The notes under the pieces: generated by a model
The model's database searches: none
Seen by the model: the letters and a program-made list of their open reading frames with translations, nothing else
What the model was told of the DNA's origin: nothing
Position numbers and translations under genes: made by a program
Part shown: positions 33,355 to 40,724 of the stretch, piece after piece
Position numbering within the stretch: position 1 is the first letter of the stretch
Layout: each line of letters opens with the position of its first letter
Origin: Ensifer adhaerens
GTDB lineage: Bacteria; Pseudomonadota; Alphaproteobacteria; Rhizobiales; Rhizobiaceae
Direction of reading: 5' to 3'
DNA: 64,000 nucleotides
NCBI RefSeq assembly: GCF_002007205.1
Contig: NZ_LAZS01000005.1
Span: 1,550,001 to 1,614,000, forward strand

Positions 33355-33536
33355 GCCTCACCTCCCTGCTCTTGCAGCCGAGACAGAGACCGATTGCACC
33401 GATCGCGCAGACGGGTGATGACCGCGAGCTTCTTAAGTTTCACGCCATTGTCGCCCCGGTTCATGCTGTTCCTGATACGGAAGATCTGCTCGTCGAGTTC
33501 TTTGATCTCTTCGCGGAGGAGGTCGACATCGCTCAT
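33351..33536 (-). CDS. Small coiled-coil protein
   Basis: 61 aa. Heptad pattern throughout (VDLLREEIKELDEQIFRIRN, then LAVITRLRDRCNRSLSRLQE). Overlaps both neighbours by 4 nt. Not recognised; perhaps a replication accessory by context. Confidence 0.6.
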   Translation of the reverse strand: MSDVDLLREEIKELDEQIFRIRNSMNRGDNGVKLKKLAVITRLRDRCNRSLSRLQEQGGEA

Positions 33537-34198
33537 TTTGGCTCCTGACGATTACGCCGGAGCTCGGCTGACTTCTGATCGATGCGAGCGAGCGTCATCA
33601 GCACCGGCTTCAGTTCATCCGGAGCGGTGTCGTAGGCCATGACGCGGGTCGCGCGGCCGCCGTTCAATCGCGGCAAGACTCCACGCGGAATCAGCAGCCA
33701 GTTCGCCGGGTCGGTATTCAGCCGGTTGCCGTCAACGCTCTTCAGGCACATTCCGTCCGGGATCGGTCCGTTGGCCTGTTCCCAGAGGTAGACATGCTTC
33801 AGGACATAGCGGCGCTCGTACCCGGTGTGCGGGTTCTGCTCGTCGATGCTGATCTCGACGTAACCGTCCTTGCTAACGCGCTCATGGCCGAGGAATTTGG
33901 TGTTGTGCGGTAGACCGCCGGCCTTGAACTGGGTTCGTCGCGCGTTCGGGTGACGGCCACCCTTTCCAGGTTCGCACGGCACGCCCTTGTTGACGGGCAC
34001 CTGGCCCTTCACGAAGCAACCGGTGCGGCCTGTCTTCCAGCCCTTGCGCTTGCGAAGCGCGTGAAGGTTTACCGCGGAAACGTCATCGCGCTGGAAGGTC
34101 GACGAGAACTCGCGGTGATAGTCGCCGATTGGCAGAGTGCGGTTTGCCTCAAGCCATTCCATCTCGGCGGCGCTGTATCTGATCCACTTGCCCTTCAT
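33533..34198 (-). CDS. HNH endonuclease
   Basis: 221 aa. The N-terminal half contains a helix-turn-helix-like region (WLEANRTLPIGDYHREF) and zinc- or DNA-binding-like basic loops (GRTGCFVKGQVPVNKG). The C-terminal HNH core is recognisable: RRYVLKHVYLWEQANGPIPD, then GMCLKSVDGNRLNTDPANWL. It resembles free-standing phage HNH homing endonucleases. It sits within the replication genes without visible intron, and overlaps neighbours by 4 nt. Confidence 0.78.
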   Translation of the reverse strand: MKGKWIRYSAAEMEWLEANRTLPIGDYHREFSSTFQRDDVSAVNLHALRKRKGWKTGRTGCFVKGQVPVNKGVPCEPGKGGRHPNARRTQFKAGGLPHNTKFLGHERVSKDGYVEISIDEQNPHTGYERRYVLKHVYLWEQANGPIPDGMCLKSVDGNRLNTDPANWLLIPRGVLPRLNGGRATRVMAYDTAPDELKPVLMTLARIDQKSAELRRNRQEPK

Positions 34199-34473
34199 TT
34201 CTCGGTACCGTCCGTGATGGCTTTGCCGTCGAGGGTTTCGGGCTGGCGGAAGATCGTCGGGAGCATGGGCTTGAAGCGGTCGCCGTGGTTCGCAACCAAG
34301 GTCGCGGCTTTGAGAGACAGGTCGGAGTTGCGGATAAGCTGCTCGCTGACTGCAACGATTGCGTCGGTGCGCTTCACCTCGTTTTCGATCTGCTCGGCGG
34401 TCATGCTTTCGTCGCTCAAACGCTCGAGCTGGGAAAACAGGTGGTTGTTGAGGTCGATAAGACGGTTTTTCAT
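34195..34473 (-). CDS. Small helical phage protein
   Basis: 92 aa, starting MKNRLIDLNNHLFSQLERLS at the ATG of an ATGA overlap (34473). It resembles a common small protein of unknown function in phage early regions, with three predicted helices. The upstream open frame is shadow of the 34470 gene. Confidence 0.62.
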   Translation of the reverse strand: MKNRLIDLNNHLFSQLERLSDESMTAEQIENEVKRTDAIVAVSEQLIRNSDLSLKAATLVANHGDRFKPMLPTIFRQPETLDGKAITDGTEK

Positions 34474-35207
34474 GCTGCGTTCCTCGCTTCGTCGCGTAGC
34501 TTCATCGTTTCTTCGGTGACAGAGAGGTGTTGCCCCCTGCGCTTGAACCAGCCGTCTTCGATGCCGTGGATTGCAACCCACACGCCTGCCTCGGCCTGGT
34601 ACTTGATGTTGGGCGCTATCCCGCCGCTTGTGCGACCAGGCCAGATGCCGTCCCCGAGGAGCGAGGCCCTGCTTCTGTCTTCCGGCTCGACACAACCGAA
34701 TCCGTTGAGGATCGTCCGGGCGTTCTTGATTGATAAGGAACCCCACTCGACATGAAGCTGCGACGCTTTGAGGATTGCGCCGTGATCAGTGAACTGCGAG
34801 GTAGCGAGCAGATCTTGCCAGTGTTTGTTGGTGCACAGATCAACGGCGTGCCACCACGCGCCGATCGTCATGTAATGCTGGTTGGCGAACTCCTGCCGCC
34901 ACTCCGGACGAATGCCCGCTTTCTCTTCGATCTCGTCAAGGAACCCTGCAACGTCAGCGCTCTCCCTGAGACGGGGGTGCCTCAGCAGGACGTGGCTCTG
35001 TCCGCCCTGGTCCTTCACTACTGAAACCGGAAACCGGAATAGCCGTGACGGAAGACTGGTAGACCGGTTGTTCGTGATGCCGCCATTGAGGTCCAGAATG
35101 AAGTCGTTCGGCACCAGCCCAGAGTTCAGCACCGCTTGGCGCACGACGTCGACGACCGGCGGCGGTGCTGGCGGCATCATCAGATCGAACATGGAAAGCT
35201 GCTGCAT
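34470..35207 (-). CDS. Hypothetical phage early protein
   Basis: 245 aa from MQQLSMFDLMMPPAPPPV; ATG 35207 overlaps the preceding short frame's stop. Not recognised. Soluble, mixed alpha/beta, Trp-rich in the middle (GAWWHAVDLCTNKHWQDLLA), with a C-terminal section that reads like a small beta-barrel (GVWVAIHGIEDGWFKRRGQ). Its place next to nuclease and replication genes suggests a DNA-metabolism role, not shown. Confidence 0.6.
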   Translation of the reverse strand: MQQLSMFDLMMPPAPPPVVDVVRQAVLNSGLVPNDFILDLNGGITNNRSTSLPSRLFRFPVSVVKDQGGQSHVLLRHPRLRESADVAGFLDEIEEKAGIRPEWRQEFANQHYMTIGAWWHAVDLCTNKHWQDLLATSQFTDHGAILKASQLHVEWGSLSIKNARTILNGFGCVEPEDRSRASLLGDGIWPGRTSGGIAPNIKYQAEAGVWVAIHGIEDGWFKRRGQHLSVTEETMKLRDEARNAA

Positions 35208-35305
35208 CAGTCCGCCTCGTCCTTCAGTTCTGGTGCTAGGTACTCGGCCCAATCGAGCCTACGGCCGGCGATCCGCTGCCACCGACGAGCGAGCCGGAGC
35301 CGCAT
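35207..35305 (-). CDS. Possible very short phage protein
   Basis: 32 aa, MRLRLARRWQRIAGRRLDWA, ending APELKDEAD. It fills the interval between 35259 and 35207 and couples (TGATG) to the next gene. No ribosome-binding site is visible, so it may only be a coupling leader. Confidence 0.3.
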   Translation of the reverse strand: MRLRLARRWQRIAGRRLDWAEYLAPELKDEAD

Positions 35306-35594
35306 TGACGCGGGCAAGCTTCGCATCCAGCGCAGCCAGACGGGCACGCAGTTCTCTTTGTTCACGCTTGCTCTCCTCGATTGCTGCTGCCCGCAGCGCA
35401 TCCATTTCTTCGGCGTCGATCCGCCGTGCGGTGCCCTCCCAGATCGAGCGTGCCCTTCGCTGGGTGAACTCTTTCTGGACAAAGCGATTGATGAACTTGC
35501 TGGCTTCGAAAAAGACGTTGTCCAGCTTGCCGTAACGGCCGAGGGGGAAAGCCCCTCTCAGTAAGTCTCGTGCCTCTAAAACGTCCGCGCTCAT
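35259..35594 (-). CDS. Hypothetical phage early protein
   Basis: 111 aa from MSADVLEARDLLRGAFPLGR at ATG 35594; the longer open frame upstream lacks support. Helical and charged; C-terminal coiled coil (ESKREQRELRARLAALDAKL). Not recognised. Confidence 0.55.
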   Translation of the reverse strand: MSADVLEARDLLRGAFPLGRYGKLDNVFFEASKFINRFVQKEFTQRRARSIWEGTARRIDAEEMDALRAAAIEESKREQRELRARLAALDAKLARVNAAPARSSVAADRRP

Positions 35595-35711
35595 GTCGCC
35601 GCCTTCATTGAGAATTTTTTCCTTGGGGCGAGACCCCAAGCCCTTGTTGTCGGTTCCCAACACCTTGTCGTTCTCCTGTGAGATCACTGGTCCCGTTGAT
35701 GGAGAACCGAG

Positions 35712-35960
35712 ATGCACACAGGCATTTCATCCGATGGAGAGGACGGCGCCGCGCCAACGGCAGCCGGTCCCTCCCAGGTCATTCAGTTCCGCAAGACCTC
35801 CGCCGCACTCGATGGTCTTGCTGCCGGCGGCGATCCCCTGTCGTCGCCGGCCATTCCTTTGGGATCTGCTGTTCAAGCCGTCGTCATGAGACTGGCGAAC
35901 AAGCGGATCCGGTTGAGGGTTGAAGGTCCCAGTCGGGAGGAAGACCGGGACCTTCGTTGA
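35712..35960 (+). CDS. Possible plus-strand small protein in the early leftward region
   Basis: 82 aa (MHTGISSDGEDGAAPTAAGP onward, basic C-terminus RLANKRIRLRVEG). GGAG lies 7 nt before the ATG. It falls in the 35595-35987 interval where I see no minus-strand gene. It may be an antisense-oriented cargo gene, or chance; composition is Ala/Pro-rich. Confidence 0.35.
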   Translation: MHTGISSDGEDGAAPTAAGPSQVIQFRKTSAALDGLAAGGDPLSSPAIPLGSAVQAVVMRLANKRIRLRVEGPSREEDRDLR

Positions 35961-35987
35961 TCGCGAGAGGGAGGAGGAAAACCGCGA

Positions 35988-36176
35988 TCAATCCGTGATG
36001 ACCGAGCGGCGGTGATCGGAGAGGATCGCCGTCGCTATTTCGTCGTCGGTCATGGCGTGGAAATTCTTCTGTGCCGTCTCCCGGCGGAACTGCGCTTCAG
36101 CGAACCAGGCGACGCCAGCAAGCATCGGAAAGGCAAAGGCCAATGTCGCGGCGAACAGGAATTGAACGGCGATCAT
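35988..36176 (-). CDS. Small single-helix membrane protein
   Basis: 62 aa. AAGGAG at 8-nt spacing before ATG 36176. One transmembrane helix (residues 3-24, AVQFLFAATLAFAFPMLAGV), then a short cytoplasmic helix (AMTDDEIATAILSDHRRS). Overlaps the upstream gene (ATGA). Role unknown. Confidence 0.6.
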   Translation of the reverse strand: MIAVQFLFAATLAFAFPMLAGVAWFAEAQFRRETAQKNFHAMTDDEIATAILSDHRRSVITD

Positions 36177-36349
36177 GCGTCTCTCCTTCTGGTGAAATTC
36201 ACGCGGGGTGGCCGGCGCTCGACGTCGAGCATCACGGCTCGGTCGAACTGCTCTTCTGGAAGCGGGACGCCTGTCGCGATCTCGACCGCGTAGACCTCTG
36301 CCCTGCTCGTCTCGATGTCGTGCTGATGCTCGACGGCGTGGAGGTTCAT
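36173..36349 (-). CDS. Small acidic phage protein
   Basis: 58 aa ([20 protein letters not shown], then [15 protein letters not shown], ending TRRRDA). Overlaps the GapR-ParB gene and the membrane protein gene by 4 nt each, with GGAGGAG upstream of its ATG. Not recognised. Confidence 0.62.
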   Translation of the reverse strand: MNLHAVEHQHDIETSRAEVYAVEIATGVPLPEEQFDRAVMLDVERRPPRVNFTRRRDA

Positions 36350-37428
36350 GCGAGCTCCTCCTCGATCTGGAAGGCGCGCATGATTTCGGAGGCCCGATGA
36401 GGCACTTCCTTAGCCAGCCGTGCAGCGATCTGCCGTTCCTGGGATCGGGTGAACTGGCGCGCCTCGCGCTGCCATGCGATCACGTCGAGGAGCACGTCGT
36501 TGCCGAGGTAGGAAACGACCGGGTACTCGATGCCGAGCGATCGGCTGATGTTGTATCGGGACCATCCATCGACGATGACGTCGCCCATCCGGACAATCGG
36601 CTCCCGAACGCCGTTGTTGGCTATGCTGTCGCTCAGCTGCTGATAGTGAGCGTGCGACAGTTCCGGGAAGCAGGCTGCATATGGCAGAGACTTCATCGGC
36701 CTGGGCGGGGACGCCTCATAGCGGATGCCGTCGTCTGCAAGATCGGTTGCCCATTCAGCCACCGGGCCAGTGGGTTCAAGGTTGACGGGGCCTCCTTCGA
36801 GACCTGCGCGCTTCGCGCTGCTGTCTACATTTTCGCCTCCTTCGTTGGCGCCGACGCCAGTTGCCGCCGCTTCAATGCGGTCGGTCTCGCACTGGTCGCT
36901 GTGGTCTTCGGCTTCACCTTGAGAGGCCGAAGCGATTTCGGAATTGGGTACAGCGCTTTCCTCGGCCCCGCGCGCTGCCAGCGAGGTTCCAGCGACAGGA
37001 GCCGTGCCGTCCGAAGCTTGATCGTCGAGGATTTCGCCGGTCGTTGGATCGATGCGCTCTTCGCGCTCAATCATGATGTCGACTGCGGTCAGCAGCGCCG
37101 CCCTGCCCGCTTGCGTCTGCATAGCGGTCGCGACCGTGGCCACGAGCTTGGGGCTCGTCTCGGGCTCCTCGAACATGTCCATCTGGATCATGCCGAGGGC
37201 ATGGAGATAGCTGTCGAGGATTGCCTCCTGCTCGGCGCGCTCGTCGGCATCCTGCTTGCGGATGGCAATGACTTTGCGCAGGATCTTGGCATCGAAGCCG
37301 GTGGACTTGGCTTCGCCGTAGACGTCCTTGATGTCGTCGGCGATAGTCTGCTTTTCGGCTTCAAGCCGCTCGATGCGCTCGATAAAACTGCGGAGTTGGT
37401 CGCGGGCTACGCCGTGTGCGTCAGACAT
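36346..37428 (-). CDS. Fusion of GapR-like (DUF2312) and ParB-like domains
   Basis: 360 aa. Residues 8-80 match DUF2312/GapR, the nucleoid protein that encircles overtwisted DNA ahead of polymerases: [20 protein letters not shown], then [21 protein letters not shown] low-complexity acidic/Ala linker spans about 100-240. Residues about 248-340 are a ParB/sulfiredoxin-type domain ([57 protein letters not shown]); DGWSRY replaces the usual DGxHR. The pairing of the two domains in one chain is unusual. It may read DNA topology and act as a nucleotide-dependent clamp for phage replication or regulation. It is second after the Cro-like gene in the early operon. Confidence 0.8.
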   Translation of the reverse strand: MSDAHGVARDQLRSFIERIERLEAEKQTIADDIKDVYGEAKSTGFDAKILRKVIAIRKQDADERAEQEAILDSYLHALGMIQMDMFEEPETSPKLVATVATAMQTQAGRAALLTAVDIMIEREERIDPTTGEILDDQASDGTAPVAGTSLAARGAEESAVPNSEIASASQGEAEDHSDQCETDRIEAAATGVGANEGGENVDSSAKRAGLEGGPVNLEPTGPVAEWATDLADDGIRYEASPPRPMKSLPYAACFPELSHAHYQQLSDSIANNGVREPIVRMGDVIVDGWSRYNISRSLGIEYPVVSYLGNDVLLDVIAWQREARQFTRSQERQIAARLAKEVPHRASEIMRAFQIEEELA

Positions 37429-37437
37429 GGTCGGTCC

Positions 37438-37986
37438 TCAGAATGGAATGCCGTCATCACCGAACGTGTCGGCGGGATCGGGCTTGGTGATCTTGATGCG
37501 CTGCATGACCGGCGCGTCGGTGCGGTAGGCATCGACAGCGGCCAGGACGACGAACGGAATGTCGGGGTGAAGGCTGGCGAGGCGCTTCGCCTCTTTCCGT
37601 GCCGAGGATTTGGATGGGTGCTGATAGGTCGATCCGCGCTGGCCGAGCCCGTAGACCATCCAAAACTTGACGGCTTTTGGCTGGGACAGGACCGCAGCCG
37701 CGACCTCGTCGCCCATCTCCTGGATGGGAGCGCCGGTCATCATCGTTGCGTCTCTGGCGACGGAAGCGCAGCGCTGCCTCTCCTCATGGAGGGCCTTCGC
37801 CATGGCCGGTGCGATATCGTGCTCGACGAGCTGCGACATCGAGGTCTTGAGGCCACGCTGCTGCTGTTCATTCTGAAGACCGAAAGAGTGGTCCATCGTC
37901 GTGCACATGCGACCGATCAGAGCCTCGGCAGTTGCCTTGGCGATATCTCGGATGTCGTCGGGGATGGTCTGACCTTCGGCGCTCAT
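37438..37986 (-). CDS. Hypothetical early protein
   Basis: 182 aa. N-terminal helices (DIRDIAKATAEALIGRMCTT), then a C-terminal region (KFWMVYGLGQRGSTYQHPSK, SARKEAKRLASLHPDIPFVV) that recurs as a small domain in phage proteins where SSARKEAKRLA forms a helix after a beta-hairpin. ATGA overlap with the Cro-like gene. Function unknown. Confidence 0.6.
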   Translation of the reverse strand: MSAEGQTIPDDIRDIAKATAEALIGRMCTTMDHSFGLQNEQQQRGLKTSMSQLVEHDIAPAMAKALHEERQRCASVARDATMMTGAPIQEMGDEVAAAVLSQPKAVKFWMVYGLGQRGSTYQHPSKSSARKEAKRLASLHPDIPFVVLAAVDAYRTDAPVMQRIKITKPDPADTFGDDGIPF

Positions 37987-38225
37987 TGGGCGCCCTCCCT
38001 CACCGGGAAGAAGTCTTTTTCCTTGAGCGGGATCCGCTTCGACTTGGCGTATGCCAGGATCGCGGGCGCGTCGGTCTGGGGGATCAGTCCGCCGGTGCCA
38101 CCCTTCTCTTTCGGGTACATCCAGCGGTACACCCGGGAGACGTGCTTACCGGTGACCTCGGCCACCTTTTCGATGCCAATCTTTCCGATGATGGATTTTG
38201 CGGGGTCGAGATGTTTTTCGCTCAT
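37983..38225 (-). CDS. Cro-like helix-turn-helix regulator
   Basis: 80 aa. MSEKHLDPAKSIIGKIGIEK, then VAEVTGKHVSRVYRWMYPKE is a compact helix-turn-helix like Cro/CII proteins of this phage type. Divergent from the repressor gene, with shared operators between. The predicted promoter (TTGACA at 38261-38256, 17-bp spacer) would start transcription within a few bases of the ATG, so the mRNA may be leaderless; no SD is visible. It begins the leftward early operon. Confidence 0.72.
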   Translation of the reverse strand: MSEKHLDPAKSIIGKIGIEKVAEVTGKHVSRVYRWMYPKEKGGTGGLIPQTDAPAILAYAKSKRIPLKEKDFFPVREGAQ

Positions 38226-38329
38226 GTCGCGAAATTTGCGATTGTCGCGACAAATTGTCAATGGGGTCGCGACAATTATTTTGCGATATTCGCGATGGAG
38301 TTTTTCGCGGAATCCGCGAGGATCGCCGC
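38226..38329. promoter_or_regulatory. Lysis-lysogeny switch: divergent promoters and repeated operators
   Basis: Half-sites T(T/C)GCGA occur at 38227, 38236, 38245, 38267, 38281 and 38290. Pairs form 15-bp sites TTGCGA-N3-TCGCGA at 38236-38250 and 38281-38295, and the 12-bp palindrome TTGTCGCGACAA lies at 38242-38253. A consensus -35 TTGACA (minus, 38261-38256) places the first operator in its spacer, with CAAATT as -10. The rightward repressor promoter is not clear; TTGTCA at 38255-38260 is a candidate -35. Confidence 0.72.
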
Positions 38330-39055
38330 ATGAGTGACCCACAATATGAACTGAAACAATGGCTTGCGGAGAAAGTCGCGGCTCGCGGCGTAGCGTCAAA
38401 GCTCGCCGAAGCTACCGGCATGTCCAACGATAAGATCACGCGATCGAAGGAACTGCATAGCGACGACCCGAAGAAGCGCCGCCAGATCTCCCTGCAGGAG
38501 ATCGAGGCAATGGCGAAGTTCTTCGGCGAGCTACCGCCTGGCTTCGAGCAGATGACGAACTGGCTTCAAGGCTCCTCGCCCATGGCGCCAGCTGCGCGGC
38601 CTATGCCGAAGCCGAACGCGAGCTTCCCGCCGCGCTGGCAGTCGTTCCCCGGCGATACCTCGATACCGCTGCGAGGCCATATCTCGGCCGGCAAGAATGG
38701 TCGCTTCATCATGAACGGACAGGACATCGCCCAGGTGTTTTGTCCGCCCGGACTGGAAGGCGTCGAAGGCGCCTATGCGGTGCAGGTGGATGGCCGCTCC
38801 GGCGAGCCCCGCTTCTTCCACGGTGAAACGGCCTGGGTGAACCCGCATCTCAAGGTGCGGCAAGGCGACGATGTGGTTGTGCAGGTGGTCGAAGACGACG
38901 AGGTTTACAGCTACCTCAAGCGCTACGAGTCACGCTCTGCCGACCTCGTGCGCCTTTACCAGTACAACCCCGGCGAAGGCGAGCAGCACGAACTCGAGTT
39001 CCCCGCGGACAAAGTCTTCAGCGTCCACAAAGTCGTGTTTCATGCGATGCTCTGA
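38330..39055 (+). CDS. CI-like repressor with S24 peptidase domain
   Basis: 241 aa from ATG 38330 (AGGA upstream); the open frame extends further upstream across operators and is not used. N-terminal DNA-binding helices (QWLAEKVAARGVASKLAEAT, GMSNDKITRSKEL). The C-terminal domain is LexA/S24-like with Ser157 (GRSGEP) and Lys197 (YSYLKRYE) in the catalytic positions and an Ala-Gly in HISAGK at the usual cleavage position. It probably maintains lysogeny and is inactivated by RecA-stimulated self-cleavage on DNA damage. Confidence 0.85.
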   Translation: MSDPQYELKQWLAEKVAARGVASKLAEATGMSNDKITRSKELHSDDPKKRRQISLQEIEAMAKFFGELPPGFEQMTNWLQGSSPMAPAARPMPKPNASFPPRWQSFPGDTSIPLRGHISAGKNGRFIMNGQDIAQVFCPPGLEGVEGAYAVQVDGRSGEPRFFHGETAWVNPHLKVRQGDDVVVQVVEDDEVYSYLKRYESRSADLVRLYQYNPGEGEQHELEFPADKVFSVHKVVFHAML

Positions 39056-39309
39056 AGCACCTCATCACACCGCCAAGTCGGGCGAATGGTCAGGTTTCGG
39101 AACGCCGGCGGCTTCTTCGGGCATTCACTGCAGCGGATCTTCCGGCAGAGCTGCATGTAGTTGTGAACGCCAAGCTCCGCGACCTTCGTCAGGTTATCGA
39201 GACGAAGGATGCGCGAGTGCCCGCAATCATCGCAGGCAACGTATACGCTCGCTAGTTCAACGACGAGCCGCAAGGCGTCGGGGTGATCCACGGGAGCGTT
39301 ACGCATCAT
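39040..39309 (-). CDS. Zinc-ribbon protein
   Basis: 89 aa, from ATG 39309 with AGGAG upstream. Two cysteine pairs (CDDC about residues 26-29, CRKIRCSEC about 55-63) suggest a zinc ribbon. It is antisense to the 3' end of the repressor gene by 16 bp. Not recognised further; DNA or RNA binding possible. Confidence 0.65.
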   Translation of the reverse strand: MMRNAPVDHPDALRLVVELASVYVACDDCGHSRILRLDNLTKVAELGVHNYMQLCRKIRCSECPKKPPAFRNLTIRPTWRCDEVLQSIA

Positions 39310-39451
39310 TTTTCTCTCCTGCAATGTTCCGTTTTTGTTCTCATCAAAACAGCAGGAATGCAGCCGAGAGTCGAGTCGATTTTCAGAAATAATTCGCTTG
39401 CCACAACAGGTAGCAAATCAACCTGTCGGCGGCGCTAGATGTGAGGTGAAA

Positions 39452-39823
39452 ATGAAAGCTCGCTATGCCCTCGCCTTGCTGGCAATTGTCGCCGGCTGCC
39501 AGTCTGACGCGTCGGTGAGAAGTAAGCCACCGATGGAGAGCTACAAGTCGTCGAAGTCGGCAGACGCCGCGGTGACGTGCTTGATCCCTTCCCTCGCCGA
39601 GCACTACAAGGCTATCTCTCAGCAGCGCTTCGTTGCCCAGACGATCGCACCAGGCAGCGAATATGACGTCGTTCCGACCGACGGCTTCGTCAACGGTCAC
39701 TACATCTACACCGTCAACGTCAAGGCGGCTGGTGCCGGGTCGACGATCTCGATCTACAAGGGGCAGGCCATGCTGCCCAGTATCACCGACTCAATCAGGG
39801 CCGGAGTGAAGGCCTGCGCCTAA
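39452..39823 (+). CDS. Prophage lipoprotein
   Basis: 123 aa from ATG 39452, with GAGGTG upstream. Signal peptide with lipobox (ALALLAIVAGC, Cys16). The mature part has a Cys (VTCLIPSLAEHYKAI) and a beta-rich C-terminus (YIYTVNVKAAGAGSTISIYK, ending KACA). It lies just after the repressor and carries its own terminator, so it is probably made in the lysogen, altering the envelope. Target unknown. Confidence 0.72.
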   Translation: MKARYALALLAIVAGCQSDASVRSKPPMESYKSSKSADAAVTCLIPSLAEHYKAISQQRFVAQTIAPGSEYDVVPTDGFVNGHYIYTVNVKAAGAGSTISIYKGQAMLPSITDSIRAGVKACA

Positions 39824-39848
39824 CCAGACCGCCAAAGACCGCTTGAAG

Positions 39849-39875
39849 AACCCGCCCTCGTCAGGCGGGTTTTTT
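39849..39875 (+). terminator. Rho-independent terminator after the lipoprotein
   Basis: AACCCGCC (39849-39856), loop CTCGTCA, GGCGGGTT (39864-39871) and a run of T. Separates lysogenic transcription from the rightward early operon. Confidence 0.85.
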
Positions 39876-39896
39876 GTTGCGCACAATTTCGCCATT

Positions 39897-39957
39897 TCGC
39901 GATTTTGCGTCTGTCGCAAAATTCCCTGTTGACTTATTTTGCGATTGTCGCGAATAT
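39897..39957 (+). promoter_or_regulatory. Rightward early promoter with repressor operators
   Basis: TTGACT (39929-39934), 17-bp spacer, GAATAT (39952-39957). The spacer contains TTGCGATTGTCGCGA (39939-39953), identical to the 38236-38250 operator. A second site TTGCG-N5-CGCAA (39905-39919) and a TCGCGA (39897) lie upstream. So the repressor/Cro pair is likely to control this operon too. Confidence 0.7.
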
Positions 39958-39996
39958 CTCCTCATCAGCAAGGCGCTGACGAAGAGGACGAAGCAA

Positions 39997-40224
39997 ATGG
40001 CGATGGTCACCCTATACAGCATCCAAGACGAGGTTGGCCGGTTCCTGACGATCGACGGCTTCTTCTCTTACGACGACGTCGAGTTCCGGGACGAAGACGA
40101 GGCCATCGAAGAGTTGGCCACGAACCCCGAATGCCGTGGCTGCACGGTCGAGACGTACCAGCGCGTCGCCACCCATTCCGATTTCACCGTTGCAACCTCG
40201 AACCACGAGAGGGCCGCCGCATGA
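39997..40224 (+). CDS. Small acidic early protein
   Basis: 75 aa, first gene of the rightward operon. GAGGAC precedes ATG 39997. N-terminus MAMVTLYSIQDEVGRFLTID, acidic centre (FRDEDEAIEELATNPE). Not recognised. Couples to the next gene by ATGA. First position after an immediate-early promoter suggests a host- or phage-regulating role, not shown. Confidence 0.6.
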   Translation: MAMVTLYSIQDEVGRFLTIDGFFSYDDVEFRDEDEAIEELATNPECRGCTVETYQRVATHSDFTVATSNHERAAA

Positions 40225-40490
40225 CCTTCGACGCCAACATTCTGAAGCGTCTCGCCTACTTCCTCGCCAACACCGACATGTCGGAACTCGTCGAGGCTGG
40301 CATCATCAACGAAGGCGACAATGACCGCTGGAAGCGTTTCAACAACGACTTCGACGTGTTCGTCATCAAGCTGCCCGATGATCGTCGCGAGAAGCTTGCC
40401 GACCTGATCAACGATCGCCTCGGCTTCCGCTCCACCCAGCAACTCGCTGCCCGCGAGTTCGCGCCGTCGGTCGGATCCTCCCTGTCATGA
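40221..40490 (+). CDS. Small early protein
   Basis: 89 aa (MTFDANILKRLAYFLANTDM), helical, with a C-terminus PDDRREKLADLINDRLGFRS. ATG in a 4-nt overlap. Not recognised. Confidence 0.6.
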   Translation: MTFDANILKRLAYFLANTDMSELVEAGIINEGDNDRWKRFNNDFDVFVIKLPDDRREKLADLINDRLGFRSTQQLAAREFAPSVGSSLS

Positions 40491-40723
40491 CCCGCCCTAT
40501 CCAATACGCGTGCGACCCGGCAGCCCGCTACTGCGAGTGCGGACATTGCGCTCTGCCGCCGGCCCGCAACATCGACCTGGACGATCTCGTGACGCTGAAC
40601 CGTCCGACCTTCGCCCTCTCCACCCTCCTGATCCTGCTGGCTGGCCTCATCGCGTTCTACGCGATCGGCGCTTGGCAGACGGAACGGGTCCACACCGACA
40701 TCATCAAAGCAAGGACCGTCTGA
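40487..40723 (+). CDS. Small single-helix membrane protein with cysteine cluster
   Basis: 78 aa. N-terminal cysteines (CDPAARYCECGHC) are followed by one transmembrane helix at about 43-62 (LSTLLILLAGLIAFYAIGAW). Coupled to its neighbours. A small membrane-linked metal-binding protein; function unknown. Confidence 0.55.
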   Translation: MTRPIQYACDPAARYCECGHCALPPARNIDLDDLVTLNRPTFALSTLLILLAGLIAFYAIGAWQTERVHTDIIKARTV

Positions 40724-40724
40724 G

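Noticed and set aside
36208..38337. 709-codon plus-strand open frame across the early leftward genes
   Set aside because: Fully antisense to the GapR-ParB and neighbouring genes, which have domains and coupled starts. Composition is that of a shadow.
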